Source: Streptomyces canus
GTDB taxonomy: Bacteria > Actinomycetota > Actinomycetes > Streptomycetales > Streptomycetaceae
Assembly (NCBI RefSeq): GCF_001514145.1
Contig: NZ_KQ948684.1
Coordinates: 28,729-79,137 of the forward strand
Length of the DNA stretch: 50,409 nt
Reading direction: 5' to 3'
How positions within the stretch are numbered: position 1 is the stretch's first letter; each line of letters begins with the position of its first letter. The notes beneath the pieces were generated by a model. That model saw only the letters and a program-made list of their open reading frames with translations, searched no databases and had not been told where the DNA came from. The translations under genes and the position numbers were made by a program. This document shows, one piece after another, positions 1 to 6,864 of the stretch.

Positions 1-445
1 CGCGTGGAAGGCCTGGTGAGCAAGCGGACCGACGCACCCTATGCCGCCGGCCTGACCTCGGGCTGGGTGAAGTGGCGCGAGCGCCACACCGCGGGGGTGG
101 TGATCATCGGGGTGACCGGCAGGACACCAGCGACGCAGGCCCTCGTGCTGGGCCGGCCAACGGGCGGCCGGATGCGGGCGGTGGGCGTCAGTCTGCCGCT
201 CACTCAACAGGTCCGCCTGGCCGTGGCGCCCCTCTTGCGCGCGGCCGGTGACGAGATGCACGAGCTGCCGGGTGGGCGGGCTGTCCGGCGCCGAACCGGT
301 GCGCTTCCGGCCGGTCGAGCCGGAGGTCGTGGTCGAGATCGAGGCTGACCAGCCGCGGCTGGAGTTCGGCCGATATCGCCACCGGCCGCGTGTCCGACGG
401 GTACGCGGCGACCTGACGCCCGAGATGCTCGACGACGGGTACTGA
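1..445 (+). pseudogene. ATP-dependent DNA ligase, C-terminal fragment, frameshifted
   Basis: The first frame reads VEGLVSKR...SGWVKWRERHTAGVVIIGVTGR. This matches the EG(L/V)V-K-R nucleotidyltransferase motif and the W-K-K-type motif of ATP-dependent DNA ligases, followed by the start of the OB-fold. At about position 250-300 the homologous reading moves to the +1 frame, which continues with EPVRFRPVEPEVVVEIEAD and ends at 445. The gene is cut by the left window edge and lacks one continuous frame across its tail. It is either a degraded ligase copy or a real gene with one sequencing indel. The family assignment is firm; whether it is functional is unknown. Confidence 0.75.
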
Positions 446-487
446 CCGGAAAGGTGGCCGCATCCGCAGACCGGTATTCGCAAAGGT

Positions 488-513
488 ACCCATGGGTGCA
501 TACTCGGGGTATG
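488..513 (+). promoter_or_regulatory. Candidate operator: two adjacent palindromes at the RHH gene start
   Basis: A perfect 10-bp palindrome ACCCATGGGT lies at 488-497. An inverted repeat CATAC-TCGGG-GTATG lies at 499-513 and overlaps the ATG of the ribbon-helix-helix gene. Small Arc-type antitoxins usually autoregulate by binding paired short palindromes over their own promoter, so this is a plausible autoregulatory site. There is no strong Shine-Dalgarno sequence, only GGGG just before the ATG, so a leaderless or short-leader transcript is possible. The role is inferred. Confidence 0.4.
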
Positions 514-762
514 GCTGATACCACCGTAAAGGTCGACTCCGAGACCAGGGACCGGTTCGCTGCGGTCGCCGCAGCCCGAGGGCAGAGCGTGCGCGCCTAC
601 CTGGCCGAGCTGGCTATAGAGGAAGAGAACCAGATCAAGCTGAGCAAGGCGACCGCCGTGTTCCGCGAGGTCACCGCACAGCCGGGGCTGGCCGAGGCGT
701 TCGATGCGGCCTTCCCGAATGACGCTCCGCCCCGCCGGGACGCCGCGGGCCGGGCGGCCTGA
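511..762 (+). CDS. Ribbon-helix-helix antitoxin-like protein
   Basis: An 83-residue protein. The N-terminus TTVKVDSETRDRFAAVAAARG looks like an Arc/MetJ ribbon-helix-helix: a short beta-strand for DNA-groove contact, then two helices. A helical segment and a charged, disordered tail (about residues 65-83) follow and could wrap a toxin partner. The ATG at 511 was preferred over an upstream ATG at 454 because homology-like sequence begins here and the palindromes end here. Its stop is 2 nt before the TTG start of the Fic/Doc-like gene, so the two are one operon with antitoxin first, the usual order. It probably neutralises that protein and represses the pair. Confidence 0.7.
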   Translation: MADTTVKVDSETRDRFAAVAAARGQSVRAYLAELAIEEENQIKLSKATAVFREVTAQPGLAEAFDAAFPNDAPPRRDAAGRAA

Positions 763-764
763 CC

Positions 765-1145
765 TTGGACCTGCACATCGACATCAGGTGGCTCCTGGAC
801 CGGCAGGAGGAGCTACTCGGCAAGGACCTCGGGGTTCGGGACTACTCGGGGCTGGTGGCCGCCGTGGCCCGACACCGGGTGAACACCCCGCAGTTGGACA
901 TGGGCACGCCCGACGCCTACTGGCGGGCCGCCGCACTGCTGGAACAGCTGGTACTGCTGCGTCCGCTGCCGGCCCGCAACGCGTACTTCGCGTACGGCGT
1001 CGCGGTGGCGTACATCCGGGCCTCCGGCGAGGAGATCGACGATTCCTTCGAGCTGTGGCGGGACCTGATCACCGACATCCGCGCGCTACGGCTCACCGTC
1101 TACGACATCGCCGACCGCATGCGCTCCTGGAGCAGCAACGGCTGA
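765..1145 (+). CDS. Fic/Doc-like toxin with degenerate active-site motif
   Basis: A 126-residue all-helical protein starting at TTG 765, 2 nt after the upstream antitoxin stop. The N-terminal HIDIRWLLDRQEELLG...VRDYSGLVAAVARH and the middle AAALLEQLVLLRPLPARNAYFAYGVAVAYIRASG align in pattern with Doc/Fic proteins (helix, VRD-GLL-SA-AR, then the HPFxDGNKR helix, then A-FL-LNG). The catalytic HPFxDGNKR is replaced by RPLPARNAYF (residues 66-75), so the usual His and the Lys/Arg are absent. Family: actinobacterial Fic-like toxin component. Ordinary Fic/Doc AMP- or phosphotransferase chemistry is not supported by these residues, so it may act differently or be inactive. Confidence 0.65.
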   Translation: MDLHIDIRWLLDRQEELLGKDLGVRDYSGLVAAVARHRVNTPQLDMGTPDAYWRAAALLEQLVLLRPLPARNAYFAYGVAVAYIRASGEEIDDSFELWRDLITDIRALRLTVYDIADRMRSWSSNG

Positions 1146-1342
1146 TCCGAACGACTTCCGCCCGCAAGACCAGGCGGCGCCGAGGCTGGCGTACCGGGCC
1201 CCCGAACGGGGTCGGCGGGTGGGATGTTCCGTACCTGCACTTGCACCGTCGCGGGTGTTGGGCGCGGGCAGCATGGTGTGGAGGACCCGCAGGCCGCGCG
1301 CGCAGGCGAGCCTGCTACGGGAGCGACAGATGGAGCTCATGC

Positions 1343-1371
1343 GACGCCCCAGGCACACGACCTGGGGCGTC
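1343..1371. terminator. Strong bidirectional hairpin between convergent genes
   Basis: Perfect 11-bp arms GACGCCCCAGG / CCTGGGGCGTC with a 7-nt loop sit between the Fic-like gene (ends 1145, plus) and the convergent gene ending at 1431 (minus). There is no T tract, as is common in Streptomyces. It probably terminates both transcripts. I see no gene in the rest of 1146-1430. Confidence 0.75.
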
Positions 1372-1430
1372 TACGTTCGTGCGTTCGGCGTGCCGCCCGC
1401 ATGCACGGTGGACGAGCTGATCACCCGCCG

Positions 1431-2888
1431 TCATGCCTGTTGGAAGAGCGGGGGTAGCAGGCCATCGCCCGGCCAGAGATCCTGTTCGGCTACGAGGCAG
1501 GTAAGGAACGTGTCGATCTCGGCCAGAACCGCCGCACGCTCGTTGGGCCCGTAGGTGATGAGCTCGTCGGCTCCGGCGTCGAAGGCGCGTACCTGGCTGT
1601 GCGGGCCGGCGATGATGAGGGCGCGGGCGATGTCGGGGAGGCCGAGGCTGAGGGCGTCGCACTCCCCTGCACGGACGAGCTGTAGGAGGTCGGTGATGAC
1701 GTTTTCCCAGTCACCGACCGCCGGCCAGTCGGCGCCGCCGCCTAGTTCGTGGGTCAGGGTGGCCAGCGGGATGATCTCGCCCGGCTGGCGCCCCCGGGTG
1801 AGTCGGTCGTGGATCCGGGCTCCGTCGGGCTGCTGCACCTGGGGGTGGAGCAGGGTGTCGGCGGCGACCAGGGTGGTGTTGATCTCCTGGGTTCCCGCGC
1901 TGGGGTAGTACGGCTCGTGTGCGAAGAGGAGGTAGACGTCCGTGGTGCGGGCTGTGTCGTCGGGCCGGGTCTGCGTCATGGGCGGGAATCCCTTCCGCGG
2001 TGATATGTCGTTGGTGGGCGGGGGTGTTGGCCGCGACGCTGGTTCGAAGCCGGGCGGAAGCGGGCCCAGGGGGCTTTCGTCGCTGCGGGGCTGGACGGCT
2101 TCGTCGGCGGTCGGCGCGGCGCGGGTGCGCTGGAGTATCTGGGCGACCTGGTCGGCGAGTTGGGCCATCAGCCGCTCCCGGTGTACGAGGCGCGTCGATG
2201 TAGTGCGGGTGTCCTGGTTCTGGAGTAGGTCAGCGGCGCCCCACAGCAGGTTGTGGCCGATCTCGGCTGAGCGGCGCAGTTCGTAGCGGTCGCTGTCGGC
2301 GGCGGCCTGGACGATGTAGGTGTGCAGGGCGGCCAGGCGCTGCAGGTAGTGGCAGGCGTCGTCTCCTTCGACGCTGCGGACGTGTGTGCGGGCCCGTTCG
2401 TCGAGCCGTTCGGGCAGGTGCTCGGTGAGCAGCGGGGCGAGCAGCATCGTTGGCAGCACGACGTCGGCGGGGATGCCGCGACTGAGGGCGAATAGGGCGG
2501 CGAAGAAGCTGACGGCCCCCATGGCGGCGGCGGAGTACCGCAGGGAGGCGGGGCTCGTGGCGGTCAGGGCGATGCGGCGGGCGGGGCGCCGGGTCAGCCA
2601 GCGCACGGCCAATCGCTGCGGAAGCGCCCGGCCGGGAGTGAAGACCCCGATCTGCGAGGGGACCTTGGGCGGGGTGCCGTCGCTGGGAACCCTCCATCCC
2701 AGCCAGCCCCATCCGGTGCGCTCGTACACGAGCGCCGGTTCGCCTGTGCCGGCGCATACGGTCTCGCGGCAGACATGGCCAAAGCGCAGAGCGCGGGAGC
2801 GTTCTTCGTCCCATCGTTGCGGATCGCGGGCGAAGGGGCGCAGCGGCTGCTGGGGTCCCGTCCCGTGTGAGTGGAGCGTGTCCGTCAT
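1431..2888 (-). CDS. Membrane-associated hypothetical protein, possibly two in-frame cistrons
   Basis: A 485-residue frame from ATG 2888, which overlaps the stop of the upstream gene (ATGA), so translation is coupled. The first ~240 residues contain two hydrophobic segments (around residues 120-155, SAAAMGAVSFFAALFALS and the following PADVVLPTMLLAPLL) and helical sequence rich in His/Arg/Leu. A Pro-rich linker follows. After it, an excellent Shine-Dalgarno (GGAAGGGA) and an ATG at 1979 could start a separate 182-residue protein with no TM segment (DVYLLFAHEPYYPSAGTQEINTT...). No stop separates the two parts. I do not recognise either part. The partner is the duplicated winged-helix gene, which suggests a plasmid maintenance or regulatory role, but this is unproven. 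Confidence 0.6.
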   Translation of the reverse strand: MTDTLHSHGTGPQQPLRPFARDPQRWDEERSRALRFGHVCRETVCAGTGEPALVYERTGWGWLGWRVPSDGTPPKVPSQIGVFTPGRALPQRLAVRWLTRRPARRIALTATSPASLRYSAAAMGAVSFFAALFALSRGIPADVVLPTMLLAPLLTEHLPERLDERARTHVRSVEGDDACHYLQRLAALHTYIVQAAADSDRYELRRSAEIGHNLLWGAADLLQNQDTRTTSTRLVHRERLMAQLADQVAQILQRTRAAPTADEAVQPRSDESPLGPLPPGFEPASRPTPPPTNDISPRKGFPPMTQTRPDDTARTTDVYLLFAHEPYYPSAGTQEINTTLVAADTLLHPQVQQPDGARIHDRLTRGRQPGEIIPLATLTHELGGGADWPAVGDWENVITDLLQLVRAGECDALSLGLPDIARALIIAGPHSQVRAFDAGADELITYGPNERAAVLAEIDTFLTCLVAEQDLWPGDGLLPPLFQQA

Positions 2889-4291
2889 GGGTTGCTCGCT
2901 TCCAGATGAAGGTCGGTCGCAGTCAGGGCAGAGGTGCAGGTGGCGCATCGGCCGTCGGCGTCGGGGTGCGCGCGACGGGGAGTCGGCCCGGGGCAGGTGC
3001 GGCACAGCGGCCAGTCGAGGCAGGTCGGGCAGAGGTCTTCACCGGGTGCGGTGCCGGGCCTGCCGCAGCCGGCGCATTCGACGAGTGCCCGGTAGGTGAT
3101 CGCCTGGTCGACCGTGCGGGCGGCTGCGGGCTGCGTCGCGAAGGGCGCCGTCGTCCATGTGGCCTCGCCCGGGTCGACGTCGTCGGCGCTGGCAGTGGCA
3201 GGCGGGTAGAGCTGAGCGGAGCGCAGCCGGGCGGCGACGATCGCGCCGACGGAGGTGCGGATCTGGCTCGGCAGCGGGCGGCTGGTGATGACGTAGCGCA
3301 GTTGCTCGCCGCTCCAGCCGGCGTCCAGCATCGCCGTCACGACCCGGCCCTGGTCGTACAGGGCCTTTTCCTGCAGCAGCAGTTCGGGGTGAGCCGACCC
3401 GATCGACAGCAGCAGCCGGGTGCCAGGGTCCAGGTCCTGCGGCGGCGGGACCGTCCGCTGCGCGAGCACAGCCGCGCGGCCGCTCGTGCGCTCGCCTGGG
3501 GCGCACGGAGGGATGGAACTGGTCTTCTGCTTGTTGGTTTTCTGACTGATGGTGTTCTTAGTGGGGCGGTCAGCCAACGTAGGGTCATCCACTGGCGGAA
3601 AACCCGACTCTGGCTGCGACCTGCCGTTTTGCAGGGCGGGCAGGTCGGTGATGACGTACGCGGCCGCGCCGAGGGTTCCGTCCTCGCCGCGCTCGCGTTC
3701 CCGGACGAGGAAGCCGTGCTTCTCCAGCTCCCTTAGTCCGCTCTTGATGGCTGACTCACCGTCGCGGCCCCGGCGGGCGATGTCGGTGACGGTCATCCGC
3801 CAGCCCTCCCGGTGCGTGGAGAGCAGCCCGAACAATCCCTTGGCCTTGTAGGACAACTCGGGGGTGCGGAACAGGCCGTTGGCGATCTGGGTGAACTGAT
3901 CGGCGGCCATTACGCCCCGGCAGATCCCCGCCCTGAAGCCGCCCGCGTGCCCGGCCTCCGGGGTCGCGATCGCCAGTTGCGCTTCGATCAGCGCGAAGTC
4001 CAGGGTGGCCGGGCGGTCGGTGATGCAGTAGACGATCTCGCCCAGGGTGCCGTCCGGGCGGCGCAGGCGCTCACGGATCAGGTAGCCGTGCGCCTCCAGC
4101 TCCTGCAGCCCGGTGCGTACCGCTTCCCGTCCGTCCGGGCCCAGGCGGACGAGGTCGGCGATCGTCACCTGCCAGCCGTTGGCATGCGTACTGACGTACC
4201 CAAAAATGCCCTTCGCTTTGAACGACAACTGCGAGTCACGGAACAGCCCGTTGGCAACCTGGGTGAACTGGGTGAACTGATCGGCCGCCAT
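2885..4291 (-). CDS. Tandem-duplicated winged-helix DNA-binding protein with C-terminal Cys clusters
   Basis: About 468 residues from ATG 4291 (GTG 4327 is an alternative in-frame start). Two copies of a ~100-residue helix-turn-helix module occur, each opening with MAADQFTQ...ANGLFR, followed by (S)KAKG(I/L)FG, a recognition helix region with GRDGE, (R/S)GL(R/Q)ELE-HG(F/Y)L(V/I)RER and (D)GTLG. Such modules occur in actinomycete plasmid and phage-type replication-initiator-like regulators. The C-terminus carries CAGCGRPG...CPTC and CRTC...CATC clusters typical of zinc ribbons. The gene is transcribed away from the repeat-rich region 4441-4961, a natural binding target. The duplication includes the leader (see findings). 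The exact function, replication control or regulation, is not known. Confidence 0.7.
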   Translation of the reverse strand: MAADQFTQFTQVANGLFRDSQLSFKAKGIFGYVSTHANGWQVTIADLVRLGPDGREAVRTGLQELEAHGYLIRERLRRPDGTLGEIVYCITDRPATLDFALIEAQLAIATPEAGHAGGFRAGICRGVMAADQFTQIANGLFRTPELSYKAKGLFGLLSTHREGWRMTVTDIARRGRDGESAIKSGLRELEKHGFLVRERERGEDGTLGAAAYVITDLPALQNGRSQPESGFPPVDDPTLADRPTKNTISQKTNKQKTSSIPPCAPGERTSGRAAVLAQRTVPPPQDLDPGTRLLLSIGSAHPELLLQEKALYDQGRVVTAMLDAGWSGEQLRYVITSRPLPSQIRTSVGAIVAARLRSAQLYPPATASADDVDPGEATWTTAPFATQPAAARTVDQAITYRALVECAGCGRPGTAPGEDLCPTCLDWPLCRTCPGPTPRRAHPDADGRCATCTSALTATDLHLEASNP

Positions 4292-4440
4292 CACGCCCCG
4301 GCGGATCCCCGCCCCGAAGCGGCTCACCGCCGTGCCCCCGGCACCGGCCGCGCACGGCTGCCACCGCTCACCGAGGCGGGGCGGCCGGTGGTCCCGGGCG
4401 AAGAAGCGTGCATGTGTTCCATGCCGTCAGCTCACTCGCC

Positions 4441-4961
4441 GACCCCGACCAGGCTGACGGCCACCAGCCCCGACCATCGGTCACGATCCGGCAACACAGC
4501 CGACTAGCTGCCGTGGTCGGGCTCATGGTCGGGGCGACCACACGCCTTCAGCCATGGCGTGTAGGGGGGCGCCGCCCGGTTGCGCATCGCCGCACGACCG
4601 GTTGCACAGCGAGGCTGCGCAACCGGTCGAAGGCCGTGCGCAGTCGGATGGTGCTGAGCGGTTGCGCAGTCCGCCTGCGGCTTTCTGATCTTCTCGTGCG
4701 CAGGACCGGGTGCCGCACTGCGCAGGCTCTGCCGCGGCCCTTAGCGGCGACCGTCTGCGCACTGGTGTGCCGGTCCGTGGCCGTGGGGCAGCAAGACCTC
4801 GCTGTGGTCGTCGGCCGCGGGCTTGTGGCAGCCCGGATGCGCGGGTTCCACCTCAGGGCCGGCTGGTCCGTGGTCGGGCCGACCACGGACCCGACCATGG
4901 ACTTCGTGTCCGCTTCGTGACCGTGGTCGGGGGTTCGTGGTCGGTGGTCGGGTCGGGGTCG
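4441..4961. repeat. Non-coding divergent control region with two clustered short motifs
   Basis: This region lies between the minus-strand winged-helix gene and the plus-strand type IV secretion operon. TGCGCA occurs at 4581, 4616, 4637, 4663, 4697, 4719 and 4756, with TGCACA at 4603, so eight near-identical sites fall in 181 bp. GTGGTCGG or close variants flank them on both strands: 4470 (reverse), 4513, 4525, 4535 (reverse), 4804, 4870, 4879 (reverse), 4891 (reverse), 4923, 4937 and 4944. Open frames across it have no coding character. It may be a promoter/operator array, centromere, or replication or transfer origin; the sequence cannot decide which. Confidence 0.6.
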
Positions 4962-5012
4962 CCCGGTTTTCTCAAGGTCAGCAAAATCCGTTCCTGACCT
5001 GGGAGTTCGTCC

Positions 5013-5945
5013 ATGTCCCCTGGCAAGCAGGCCTCACAGAGCGAGGCCGCTGCTCCGATGGCGGCCGGTGCCCGGCTGGAGGCGATGCGCCGCCGCGTAC
5101 GCCTCTCACGCCTGGCGGTCTGGACCGTCATCGCGGCCGGCCCCATCGCTCTGTGCGTTGCCGTCGCCTCTACCCCGACCACGGTCGTGGCAGCGACCGC
5201 GACCAAGCCCACCACCGTGCGCACCGCGACATCTGCCGCCGGCCCGGGCGGCTATGCGCAGGTGTTCGTCGGGGCGTGGCTGCGCAGCAGCGCGAACGAC
5301 GAGACGACTGCGCAGGCTCGGCTTGCGCAGTCGATGGCGCCGGACGTCGAGCTGCCGGATCCGGCTGCCGATGCTCAATCGGCGCCGCCGTCCGTGACGG
5401 CGGTGCGCAGCGTGCAGCGCGCCGGCGGTGCGTGGTCGGTGACGGTGGCTGCGCAGTACGCAGGCGGATCGGTGCGGTACTACGCCGTGCCGGTGGCCTC
5501 GGACAGTACGGGCTCCTCGTTCACGGTGACTGGTGCGCCCGGCGTGGTGGCCGGACCGGCCCGCGCCGAGGTGCCGACGTCGTCGTACGGCGTGCTCGTC
5601 CCGGAGGGTGATCTGTCGTTGGCTGTCGGGCAGTTCCTCGCCGCCTACCTGACGGGTGCCGGTGAGGTCGACCGCTACCTCGCGCCCGGCGTGAAGCTCA
5701 CCGCCGTCTCCCCCGCCCCGTACACGGCGGTCGCCGTCCAGGAGGTTTCGGCCGCCGAGGAGTCCGCGGCCGCCGAGCAGGTGCCGGCGGACGGCACGAC
5801 GGTGCGGGTCCTCGCCTCGGTGGAAGCCCGGGACGCTGCCGGCCGGTGGCCGCTGGGTTACGAGCTCACGCTCAAGGCCCGCTCGGGCCGGTGGGAAGTC
5901 GCCGCGATGGAGTCCGGTACGGCTCAGGACGGGGCTGCGCGATGA
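5013..5945 (+). CDS. VirB8/TcpC-like conjugal transfer protein
   Basis: 310 residues. A short cytoplasmic N-terminus is followed by one membrane segment (about residues 31-51, LAVWTVIAAGPIALCVAVAS) and a long extracytoplasmic part. The latter has two repeated alpha+beta domains with the pattern YAQVFVGAWLRS... and LAVGQFLAAYLTGAGEVDRYLAPG, typical of TcpC (conjugative transposon family; NTF2/VirB8-like folds). The ATG at 5013 lies at the end of the repeat-rich control region. The stop overlaps the next start (ATGA). Probable role: bitopic scaffold of the transfer channel in the cell envelope. The first gene of an eight-gene overlapping cluster. Several TGCGCA motifs continue into its coding sequence. 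Confidence 0.8.
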   Translation: MSPGKQASQSEAAAPMAAGARLEAMRRRVRLSRLAVWTVIAAGPIALCVAVASTPTTVVAATATKPTTVRTATSAAGPGGYAQVFVGAWLRSSANDETTAQARLAQSMAPDVELPDPAADAQSAPPSVTAVRSVQRAGGAWSVTVAAQYAGGSVRYYAVPVASDSTGSSFTVTGAPGVVAGPARAEVPTSSYGVLVPEGDLSLAVGQFLAAYLTGAGEVDRYLAPGVKLTAVSPAPYTAVAVQEVSAAEESAAAEQVPADGTTVRVLASVEARDAAGRWPLGYELTLKARSGRWEVAAMESGTAQDGAAR

Positions 5946-6283
5946 ACAGCGTGCACAGCCTGATGCTCGCCGGTCAGCTGAACGATCTTGGCAATTCGTG
6001 GATCGACATGCTGAAGGAGTGGGCCACGAAGGGTCTCCAGGCCGGTCTGATCTGCCTGGTAGTCGTCATCATGATCCAAAAGTTCAGCCTCAAGGCGGGG
6101 ATCGGTGCCCTGCTGTTGATGGTGATCGCGCTGGGTCTGTACAACTCGCGCAACGACCTCGCGGAGATGTTCACCGACGAGGTGAAGAACCCGTCCAAGG
6201 GCGCGCCCGCCGTTCCCGGGGTCGTCCGGTCCGAACTCCCGGCCTCTGGTGACCACTCGCCGGGCGTCGGAGGCTGGCTGTGA
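5942..6283 (+). CDS. Small membrane protein of transfer apparatus (TcpD/VirB2-like position)
   Basis: 113 residues, with ATG 5942 overlapping the stop of the TcpC-like gene and its own stop overlapping the next GTG. It has an amphipathic N-terminus (LNDLGNSWIDMLKEWATKGLQAG) and two adjacent hydrophobic segments (about residues 34-48, LICLVVVIMIQKF, and 54-67, GALLLMVIALGLY). A soluble Pro/Gly-rich tail follows. Size, topology and place in the operon match TcpD-type channel components. Sequence identity to a named family cannot be confirmed from here. Confidence 0.65.
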   Translation: MNSVHSLMLAGQLNDLGNSWIDMLKEWATKGLQAGLICLVVVIMIQKFSLKAGIGALLLMVIALGLYNSRNDLAEMFTDEVKNPSKGAPAVPGVVRSELPASGDHSPGVGGWL

Positions 6284-6864
6284 GCGCGGCCGCCGCCCGG
6301 GTGGGCCGCTTCTACACCGCCGCCCGCCGCCATCCCTGGGTGCTGGGCAAGGTCGCCGACTGGAGGATCCCGCTCGGCCCGTACACGCCAGCGCAGATCG
6401 CGGTTGCCGTCGGCGGCGGCTTCCTTCTGGTCAAGACGATCAGCTGGTGGTCGTGGATGGGGCCGGTCCCCATCGTCGGGTGGGGTTTGGTCATCTGGAT
6501 GGTGCGCCGGCCGAAGGTCCGGGGCCGTGCTCCGCTGCAGGCCGCACTCGGCTGGGTGCTGCTTGTTTGGCAGCCGCGCGGGGGGCGGATCGGCGGCCGG
6601 GCCGCCCGCGACCGCGCTGTCCACCCGTTGCTCGGCGGCTTCACCATCGAGGACGCGCCCGCGACCGGTCCGCGTCCCGCTGTGCAGGCCGCGCCCTCCC
6701 GTGCGGTTCAGCGGCATGCAGCCCGGGCGCCGCACCCGGGCCCGGCCGCAGGCCGCGCGTGCGCACCCCGCCGCACGCAGCCGGTTGCTCCCGCGGTCGC
6801 GGCAGGGCCGGTGTCGGGTGTGCAGCAGCTGCTCGCGCTCGCCCAGCAGGGGGGTGCGCGGTGA
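6280..6864 (+). CDS. TcpE-like membrane protein of transfer apparatus
   Basis: 194 residues from GTG 6280 (GTGA overlap with the previous stop). The N-terminal half has the TcpE pattern: WRIPLGPYTPAQIAVAVGGGFLLV, then WWSWMGPVPIVGWGLVIWMVRR, i.e. two membrane helices separated by a Trp-rich turn, followed by basic cytoplasmic sequence with a PLLGG motif. The C-terminal ~70 residues are Ala/Pro/Arg-rich and probably disordered. It sits directly before the VirB4-like ATPase, as TcpE does before TcpF in clostridial Tcp regions. Likely an inner-membrane component that anchors the ATPase. Confidence 0.65.
   Translation: MSAAAARVGRFYTAARRHPWVLGKVADWRIPLGPYTPAQIAVAVGGGFLLVKTISWWSWMGPVPIVGWGLVIWMVRRPKVRGRAPLQAALGWVLLVWQPRGGRIGGRAARDRAVHPLLGGFTIEDAPATGPRPAVQAAPSRAVQRHAARAPHPGPAAGRACAPRRTQPVAPAVAAGPVSGVQQLLALAQQGGAR

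Noticed and set aside
4408..4920. 170-codon plus-strand frame in the divergent control region
   Set aside because: No ribosome-binding site, random composition, and the region is dominated by repeated non-coding motifs.
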